11,834 bases of DNA from Candidatus Omnitrophota bacterium. Its GTDB lineage: Bacteria > Omnitrophota > Omnitrophia > Omnitrophales > Aquincolibacteriaceae. Each line of letters opens with the position of its first letter. The first letter of the stretch is position 1. Both the position numbers and the translations under genes were made by a program. The DNA lies in NCBI GenBank assembly GCA_023247135.1, contig JAHFHB010000032.1, positions 1 to 11,834 of the forward strand. Reading direction: 5' to 3'. Positions 9,001 through 10,126 of the stretch are shown here, one piece after another. The notes beneath the pieces are model-generated. The model saw only the letters and a program-made list of their open reading frames with translations. It did not search any database and was not told where the DNA came from.

Positions 9001-10126
9001 CGGCCGTATCAAAGCAATCGATTATGCAACGGTGACAAACTCCACCATCCCACAAGGAGAATGGGAGTTGGCGGAGTGGACAAGTATGGATCTTATTAAA
9101 TCCCGGAAAGGCGGAGATCGTAAGACGCTTTATATTTATTATCCAATCGACAATGACCCTCACGCTGGATTGCTTGAATTTGACGGGAAAAAATTTGGCG
9201 TAAGCCCTGGATTTTTTCTCGATGCGGCCGACGTTGCTGAATCGCTTGTTTATGAAAACTATTTAAAACCGGAAGGAAGCAGCTCCGCCGGAGACAAAGG
9301 GCCCTTACGCACTTCGGATTCACCCGCGCCAGATGGTATGGGGGGCCAGGGCGTTAATCTTTCAGCGGATAGCGCTAACGCCCTTTTTGACCGTGTGGTG
9401 GATCTCAATAGACAGTTCTTGTTACTTTCCGGGGAACTTCACGCCAGGATAGTCTTGGCTGTAAACGAGAATTATCAAGTGGTCGAGTTCTATCCGGGGT
9501 TAAAAGATCTCGCGAATCGACTTAAGGCGGTCATTGACAAACTTGAAACTCTCGTGATCCAAGAAATGAACGATGCGCCCTATGAAAGGGTGCAATCCTA
9601 CCAGGACATTACACCTGGGGATGTTGTTTTTTGGCCAATGGGTTTTTTCGGGATGGATTCGAGCCTCGATCAATTCACTCTTATTATGAGTCCTCAGCCG
9701 ACTGCGAAAGCTGTGGAAGTCTATGATTTTGCTGAAAATAAGCGAGTGAACTATTCTGGCGATATGAGTTTTACTTCAAACCCGACCTGGCGTCTTTCTT
9801 TTGGGAAAGTCTATGAACGATTAGGGCGCGTGTCGCCTTTTCTACCAGGAGATTCTCAGGAATCTGCCGCTTCTCGCAGCCAGAATCTGCCACTGAGCAA
9901 CCTGTCCGCCGGTCTTAAGGCAGATGCGGCCACTACCAATCCTACTGTCGAAGAGTTTGAATCGTGGGCTGCTGCGAATGCGATTGAACTGCCGCCGCAG
10001 GGGCTGACCGCGGAGGTTTTATTTCAACAGCTTGCTCGTTTCGAAACGATTAACCGCGGAATGATGGATGACAAAAATATTGCTATCCTGATCGAACAGG
10101 TTTCACTGAGAAGGTGCGTGCTATGA
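83..10126 (+). CDS. Giant modular protein of unknown function, 3,347 residues
   Basis: No family is recognised. The ATG at 83 has a modest AGGG (74-77) five bases upstream and overlaps a TAA in another frame. However, its own frame is open to base 2, so the start is uncertain. No signal peptide follows Met1. Order by residue: N-terminal beta-rich stretch (1-90); helical plus beta domain (159-307); helical SW/LT module (313-382); one hydrophobic segment (about 395-417); Q/H/N-rich stretch antisense to two small genes (404-523); palindrome linker; beta-rich region (about 660-960); Trp-strand domains (969-1035, 1218-1286, 1690-1753); helical module (1339-1391) and more helices to about 1520; LTPxxK modules (from 1783, 2122, 2477 and 2912); helical plus beta copies (2301-2450, 3091-3253); terminal helical module (3288-3347). 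Pro/Thr/Ala-rich linkers separate modules. Only one Cys (residue 3345) is present. Module style and Cys avoidance suggest an exported or surface structural protein; this is inference. Confidence 0.8.
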   Translation: MTSLGDLVKTSEHKVFWVPADLEAGKKAEVFIVTETLNEELGHLSAAFFMGTGKHDGVFAGDTYTFETESVKFVITTPAEFVKLQPLNTATQQEKVTRQTEGGQADTPAVSVTSAAGASPLRPSVSEILAAAQPAGAGMTQGMNAVLTNEDFYPDLPPGVEFVGLRRNLERLGRDIWRAAKQRPGGEIEPSQIRETSDRVIAILDRLVQLAGNKTFQVHQPGVTGGFSQGEVMMLTVGKTFDPDLPEKPYELVVDVRNASQTVEFLNLRTGALTTLPETDVDSGKYLRIDMSGIIDRVDWVPPQDYFRGDKISVTEAQSWLVAISQSMKGTLTKDAVWNILSRLNSESGIAGIRYKKLVKEVDLRKLEEAIWLAIEEDAEDDAVKRSEMRRSSQWGMMGLVTGITAAGVSYALGGSHLANPGKQQNQYRELQSQVLASLALAHPWLSAFLVEINREKIRNHANDTAHDEKGQVEALGIKQVAADQRTQREGHEAQQSFFSDFPLLGIQMKHGEHGNQESNKSQYKYYFNSIFKGGVLGMGGAVRASFRASSSLRGARAQRGGRSNLANTEIAPVFDKQGLSSRRPGEAAVEIASSQKPLLAMTGLGVSRSRVPSALAGQRTRQSLSPARAEMRTAPADVPAPEITAFPGLVIKRTRDAGGKEVLKDEVTFFIEKDGWIFEIQMIQGAGIDSKLTIRKARRGESKPRDFVNAQSVVTKGYNAKIFDFGEGSDDGRTPMILAAILKPIFAQAGFLPESNARGIYLGQFADIRPTGLGIDDDATPPRYQINFETSITASEIPVDQPISSLGPEQGTLTEASLDLPPDIPDWTDLLTSRVTARNKEQYANILRAKFIPASGFEANSGEFILPNGGEPENYVEIRPADSAVPVIVISDAEKFAAPHAEVSSLFMNVSPAATAAQSAFSPIASVRHEWDVTGLDTVWKSYALHADGSAVELGKVDLDLRRNAQSLHVRLEKAAEKREVYITLKSLTRKMETDLQEHIKKLIDLGLNAQFFPGRGAVVDAPEGKWVIRTASPTALPAPTSNTPATASVTPPSFPVIPAKAGIQLPVATISDAGIFSIPPEAVNLDEFRGDWRGTKRDEFLEKARKFMPPPNFLDQPFLPGLPYMTLPNDQINWTGDFYVMPRVRSNAGKLVGVELDYAGYPGGRVEIDWHSTLAGTKPEETLHFHLIEKGNDGIKLFAAIKGFARTTMDLDPKQFLSVALRPESESNKREFYVTVTERSLPGLAREIREMFSDQSDQIGLEFSPYGVMIDGEHSRWIFVAAEPNSEVAHESLPRVEPPKPATLLDTVSAVAQTVSNWWQNLGKKKDAALVSDQDPAEKFVKFVESSGAKIKKLDDFVAQIRAFELESKSGTRLGPDHIFTALGRIYKWDTGGMAVDPSTRESSLNYVLDKLKHHDPARDSRTSRIFTIHPDYRAPYLPEAAFARVITELRDEVSFRTHRALNENDIAFYALEYMEMPDKVTSIGKIVRRVGTLDRLELAREFARKFMSEIAAATSAEAASTNSPSLRGVPEGNDAAIPSSDTPDLGSAGAVPDQQDQVPEIASSLEAPRNDESVATLTPNTAPQPFADSLRVFLREHSDYWQEIPPIGADDSHRFQAGDAKGSQIMIDPETVNFRFPGVGLLVSDMEGEPLALPGFLTTTPAKRTFQWMIDSKDIIGHDYSSMDEGQPVFVLYVNPEQYGRYKANLEQALKKLAKDGIEVPPRTIEIGKAGVGFNWEGKRQIWLIFGTPPELAALKTPSDSSSLRGASGDEAISGMPALRGLNFSGLTPAQKWLVIREILINDFGFIPSETDPLGFVIQPADSPLGRYGISFDFNEYGDITEDALRSSAYPADILVEPSVESILLVDVEELFSDDLGGGNNTLILHNPAALAGTRLKYFFIPRLGESYPVPRISATAGLLDPGANIRSLEPLLSNESPFSLDAQVEAVITFKTPVEQRADLINQALAAHMGFIQNGAEFMQARDSSSGNRYAYEIDGFNDAFLLENEGKFEDGLLKTRQPRSSLPWMGKDFRMWKVKQSGRPMLVIELIDNDIPHLHFALSEIGPLQALPSLPTYVAEYEQKQNEPDSQTPPALPGDASLVTGLYEQEYSRFRASVADKDFVWLTPAEKFFVIRTVLAETLGLEIEPGKNTPLADTIIYPSGDRLNFDPDQHQITFTGRNFAAGGVPFDLFTMKYLYTGTPYGENILGWNDTDLIDTEDDAALQFMGTTKRQTLNHFPRADDLERWGVSPVLDDPTLSKFFNLKPVKLDADLSSLRGAAGDEAISEISPSLKNSRKDDTVRQQLQDYKVRMEQLLKELKAQQEVVKTTFDMPNDNSLPVTPTGLRQFAEQASREASTGIVQIMDAVQALVGDNVYETLASSMEFRELDIVRVRNANNFEYSFAVMAKGDAELQLYDLTRDEELKTSHPEMKLQNVKTERFSWDKVFAASSSLPSATPRNDGGRAVLTPEPPLAPIKIDFPKLSPQEKWDLFKQVLAREFGVKLDPEKPDSVRYFEEGDIQRELTFNRENGSVMDFEYDKSRDQVVRPGFWQIADWMAMGVHSEATKKRYTQSRGERLFIQVGNNDEIEFDGSYFRPVWFGVQWPQFLNDKGAEPLVYENYLPETPGSHPSSLRGVPKGSDEAISEHLEEALRVIAEAFPGAEISSVEPERNEQGELVIVISTPTPGLLLVDDLAKLSLVNDALSNIFDQRVQIRVVDLYSEVADKIDVRWEVPRAADRSGLALTDDDDVVWLLEGMVQKGSEPEGLRPAVVGNSDKLIVISVADRNFKHRFNLRLKAVDSPDTQAVVQMDDPDSVYTAFSSDSAGKAWKDTAAFSEWIKSDLGVWLYWRGFETLQIRPLPMQQDKTVWINAGFKEEPGGVYSLSVIPASAAADQQTRMPAMLTPEPPEPSKIDFAALTPQQKWDILKQVLAREFGVNVAQAQNPDSIAYFSERVPGVGNVIRGLVFERETGRIKAIDYATVTNSTIPQGEWELAEWTSMDLIKSRKGGDRKTLYIYYPIDNDPHAGLLEFDGKKFGVSPGFFLDAADVAESLVYENYLKPEGSSSAGDKGPLRTSDSPAPDGMGGQGVNLSADSANALFDRVVDLNRQFLLLSGELHARIVLAVNENYQVVEFYPGLKDLANRLKAVIDKLETLVIQEMNDAPYERVQSYQDITPGDVVFWPMGFFGMDSSLDQFTLIMSPQPTAKAVEVYDFAENKRVNYSGDMSFTSNPTWRLSFGKVYERLGRVSPFLPGDSQESAASRSQNLPLSNLSAGLKADAATTNPTVEEFESWAAANAIELPPQGLTAEVLFQQLARFETINRGMMDDKNIAILIEQVSLRRCVL
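557..1003 (+). repeat. Helical plus beta domain, copy 1 (protein-level repeat)
   Basis: Residues about 159-307. A helical hairpin (NLERLGRDIW..., then DRVIAILDRLVQLAG) is followed by a beta part with a G[DE]V strand (SQGEVMML), a Y-E-L-V-V strand, then a VEFLNL strand and a closing R-x-W/V segment. The same order appears at 6983-7432 (ELDIVRV, FAVMA, LQLYDL, FSWDKV) and at 9353-9841 (TPGDVVF, FTLIM, VEVYDF, RLSFGKV). Pairing is by eye. The beta part looks like a small barrel but no family is assigned. Confidence 0.5.
1019..1228 (+). repeat. Helical 'SW..LT' module, copy 1
   Basis: Residues 313-382. It begins SVTEAQSW, followed by GTLTKDAVWNILSRL and further helix. It matches by pattern the giant protein's C terminus (TVEEFESW ... 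GLTAEVLFQQLARFE). As at the C terminus, it directly follows a helical plus beta domain, so the N- and C-terminal ends share a two-domain order. Similarity was judged by eye. Confidence 0.5.
1293..1415 (-). CDS. Small single-span membrane protein, 40 residues
   Basis: It reads from an ATG at 1415-1413 to a TAA at 1295-1293 on the minus strand. The protein starts MDGPTQAML, has one hydrophobic segment (about residues 8-24, LGLGIVTLCIGFVVFL) and ends in a charged tail (DYRQEHKKRRPQ), as expected of a single-span peptide with a cytoplasmic basic end. It starts five bases after the stop of the upstream minus-strand gene, which suggests a two-gene unit. The whole gene lies antisense within the giant plus-strand ORF, in a frame offset by one from the neighbouring 64-residue gene. 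No family is assigned. It could be a chance ORF, but the hydrophobic core with a basic tail and its spacing behind the neighbour argue against that. Confidence 0.5.
   Translation of the reverse strand: MDGPTQAMLGLGIVTLCIGFVVFLDWLSDYRQEHKKRRPQ
1421..1615 (-). CDS. Small two-span membrane protein, 64 residues
   Basis: Minus-strand gene ending in TGA (1423-1421). Starts at ATG 1615, ATG 1624 or TTG 1651 are possible; 1615 is chosen because a promoter-like pair would put transcription start beside it. A polar charged N terminus (NTKQREVTEK) leads to a first span (residues 15-33, ALLSLMTLSLGTLVGGNLL), a turn NPKGFN, a second span (about 40-61) and a KKG end. This layout resembles the many uncharacterised two-span small membrane proteins found in diverse bacteria; that is recall, not a search. 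It is antisense to the giant ORF in codon-aligned phase. Its 15 Leu codons include no TTA or CTA, and no Ser codon is TCA, which is exactly what keeps the plus frame open. No clear Shine-Dalgarno sequence is visible. Confidence 0.6.
   Translation of the reverse strand: MLHLNTKQREVTEKALLSLMTLSLGTLVGGNLLNPKGFNLPFLIMGCIIGVITYLLAINLYKKG
1623..1680 (-). promoter_or_regulatory. AT-rich promoter-like island for the minus-strand pair
   Basis: Bases about 1640-1680 contain only a few G/C residues in a roughly half-GC window. On the minus strand this A/T block lies directly upstream of TTGACT (1651-1646), a 17-base spacer and TACCAT (1628-1623). That resembles an UP-like tract with a -35 and a weak -10. 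Predicted transcription start falls near 1616, next to the ATG at 1615, so a leaderless transcript is possible. The -10 match is only fair (T A . . A T). Confidence 0.4.
1734..1891 (+). repeat. Palindromic element copy 1, full length, translated in frame
   Basis: Long inverted element: CGTCATTGCGAGGAGC at the left pairs with CTCCTCGCAATGACG at the right, with nested GACGAAGCAATCTT and GAGATTGCTTCGTCGC arms. The interior holds two hairpins: 1799-1805 with 1811-1817 (CCTGTTT/AAACAGG), and 1829-1835 with 1844-1850 (CGGCGGC/GCCGCCG). A perfect 12-base palindrome CGAGCTAGCTCG (1724-1735) abuts the left edge. It encodes a linker beginning SSSLRGARA and ending LLAMTG. It is the most complete copy in the window. 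Confidence 0.9.
2987..3187 (+). repeat. Trp-strand alpha/beta domain, copy 1
   Basis: Residues 969-1035: strand (REVYITLKS), helix (DLQEHIKKLIDLGL), then two strands ending KWVIRTASP. The same strand-helix-strand-strand order with a W-[IL] in the last strand and a following proline appears at 3734-3940 (RWIFVAAEP) and 5150-5341 (IWLIFGTPP). A looser match lies at about 8416-8725 (TVWINAGFKEEP). A Pro/Thr/Ala-rich linker follows. Family unknown. Confidence 0.45.
3254..3280 (+). repeat. GC-rich palindromic repeat, VIPAKAGIQ type, forward copy
   Basis: Stem ATCCCCGC (3257-3264), loop GAAA, stem GCGGGGAT (3269-3276), preceded by GTC and followed by CCAG. It is translated as VIPAKAGIQ, a peptide familiar from dispersed repeats in many bacterial genomes. 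It sits at the end of a Pro/Thr-rich linker (from about 3182). Bases 3254-3279 are the exact reverse complement of 11720-11745. Confidence 0.9.
3734..3940 (+). repeat. Trp-strand alpha/beta domain, copy 2
   Basis: Residues 1218-1286: strand EFYVTVTERS, helix LAREIREMF, then strands ending RWIFVAAEP, followed by a proline-rich linker. It pairs with the copies at 2987-3187 and 5150-5341 by the order of elements and the W-I/L-containing last strand. Confidence 0.45.
4097..4255 (+). repeat. Helical module related to the FExW type, copy 2
   Basis: Residues 1339-1391 (AEKFVKFVESSGAKI ... DDFVAQIRAFELES ... LGPDHIFTALGRIYKW). Pattern match to the terminal module: F..[FW], then an acidic helix, FE, and a D-x-I helix. 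It is the weakest of the four members because the W of 'SW' is F here. More helical sequence follows to about residue 1520. Confidence 0.35.
4662..4805 (+). repeat. Palindromic element copy 2, full length, 144 bp
   Basis: It starts CGTCATTGCGAGGAG and ends CTCCTCGCAATGACG. It contains GTTCCC/GGGAAC and an interior hairpin ACCTGATC (4744-4751) with GATCAGGT (4757-4764). The length is 48 codons. It encodes a linker from SLRGVPEGNDAAI to LEAPRND between the helical region and the next domain. Confidence 0.9.
5150..5341 (+). repeat. Trp-strand alpha/beta domain, copy 3
   Basis: Residues 1690-1753: strand VFVLYVN, helix NLEQALKKLAKDGIEV, strands ending IWLIFGTPP. It is followed by the SLRG linker at 5376. 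Matched by eye to copies 1 and 2. Confidence 0.45.
5376..5412 (+). repeat. Palindromic element copy 3, single arm
   Basis: Half-element from CGTCATTGCGAGGAG to GACGAAGCAATCTC, with no second arm. It encodes SLRGASGDEAIS and lies just before the first LTPxxK module. It is six bases (two codons) shorter than the 43-base single arms elsewhere. Confidence 0.9.
5429..5834 (+). repeat. LTPxxK module, copy A
   Basis: From about residue 1783. FSGLTPAQKWLVIREIL is an N-cap plus helix, followed by DFGFIP and a beta-rich remainder. The helix matches WLTPAEKFFVIRTVL (copy B), LSPQEKWDLFKQVL (copy C), LTPQQKWDILKQVL (copy D) and LKPDVKARILRKVL in the second ORF. The C-terminal half is more divergent than in B-D. 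Confidence 0.5.
6446..6886 (+). repeat. LTPxxK module, copy B
   Basis: The helix WLTPAEKFFVIRTVL (from residue 2126) is followed by ETLGLEIEPG, a beta-rich middle, and an end containing WGVSPVLDDP. That end corresponds to FGVQWPQFL in copy C and FGVSPGFFLD in copy D. The matches at both ends support a shared fold of about 140 residues. Confidence 0.5.
6909..6983 (+). repeat. Palindromic element copy 4, decayed second arm
   Basis: The left arm is CGTCGTTGCGAGGAG...GACGAAGCAATCTC. The right arm is degenerate (CGTCGCTTAAAAATTCTCGCAAGGACG) compared with the canonical CTCCTCGCAATGACG. Total 75 bases, 25 codons. It encodes SLRGAAGDEAIS then NSRKDD and joins LTP module B to a helical domain. Confidence 0.85.
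6983..7432 (+). repeat. Helical plus beta domain, copy 2
   Basis: Residues about 2301-2450. A long charged helix with coiled-coil character (VRQQLQDYKVRMEQLLKEL) and a second helical pair are followed by strands ELDIVRVR, FAVMA and LQLYDLTRDEEL, ending RFSWDKVF. It corresponds to 557-1003 and 9353-9841. Here it is followed by an LTP module, not an FExW module. Confidence 0.45.
7440..7472 (+). repeat. Palindromic element copy 5, minimal 33-bp form
   Basis: CGTCATTGC and GCAATGACG are separated by only 15 bases, as if the two outer arms were joined after internal deletion. It encodes SLPSATPRND (11 codons in total). It stands about 30 residues before LTP module C. Confidence 0.8.
7511..7966 (+). 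repeat. LTPxxK module, copy C
   Basis: Residues 2477-2628. KIDFPKLSPQEKWDLFKQVL, then AREFGV, a strand-rich middle, FDG, FGVQWPQFL, and the end LVYENYL. It is preceded by a LTPEPP linker. It is very similar to copy D (8816-9277): AREFGV and LVYENYL are identical, and 23 bases at 7932-7954 equal 9243-9265, exactly 437 codons apart. Confidence 0.8.
7980..8022 (+). repeat. Palindromic element copy 6, single arm
   Basis: Half-element with the inner near-palindrome GTTCCCAAAGGGAGC. It encodes SLRGVPKGSDEAIS directly after LTP module C. Same orientation and phase as the other copies. Confidence 0.9.
8816..9277 (+). repeat. LTPxxK module, copy D
   Basis: Residues 2912-3065. KIDFAALTPQQKWDILKQVL, AREFGV, FDG, FGVSPGFFLD, end LVYENYLKP. 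Preceded by LTPEPPEPS, as copy C is by LTPEPPLAP, so the duplication included the linker. The middle part differs substantially from copy C, so conservation is concentrated at the ends. Confidence 0.8.
9353..9841 (+). repeat. Helical plus beta domain, copy 3
   Basis: Residues about 3091-3253. Two helices (ANALFDRVVDLNRQFLLL; DLANRLKAVIDKLETLVI) are followed by strands TPGDVVFWP, FTLIMS and KAVEVYDF, and an end RLSFGKVYERLGRV. Best paired with copy 1 (557-1003), and like it followed by a helical SW/LT module. Confidence 0.5.
9944..10123 (+). repeat. Helical FExW module, copy 3 (C terminus of the giant protein)
   Basis: Residues 3288-3347: TVEEFESW, GLTAEVLFQQLARFE, GMMDDKNIAILIEQ, then LRRCVL and stop. 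It aligns with the second ORF at 11464-11640 (TTGEFEAW, SMEVESLVERLDEFE, GILGDSDIWVIAQ). The stop falls right after the conserved helix. In the second ORF the sequence continues, so this end may be a later truncation or split. Confidence 0.6.
10108..10122 (+). promoter_or_regulatory. Ribosome binding site of the second large ORF, inside the giant ORF
   Basis: GAGAAGGTG (10108-10116) lies six bases before the ATG at 10123, a good Shine-Dalgarno-like match and spacing. The ATG overlaps the giant ORF's TGA as ATGA (10123-10126), so translation is probably coupled by termination and re-initiation. These bases also encode the giant protein's last residues, including its only Cys. Confidence 0.7.
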
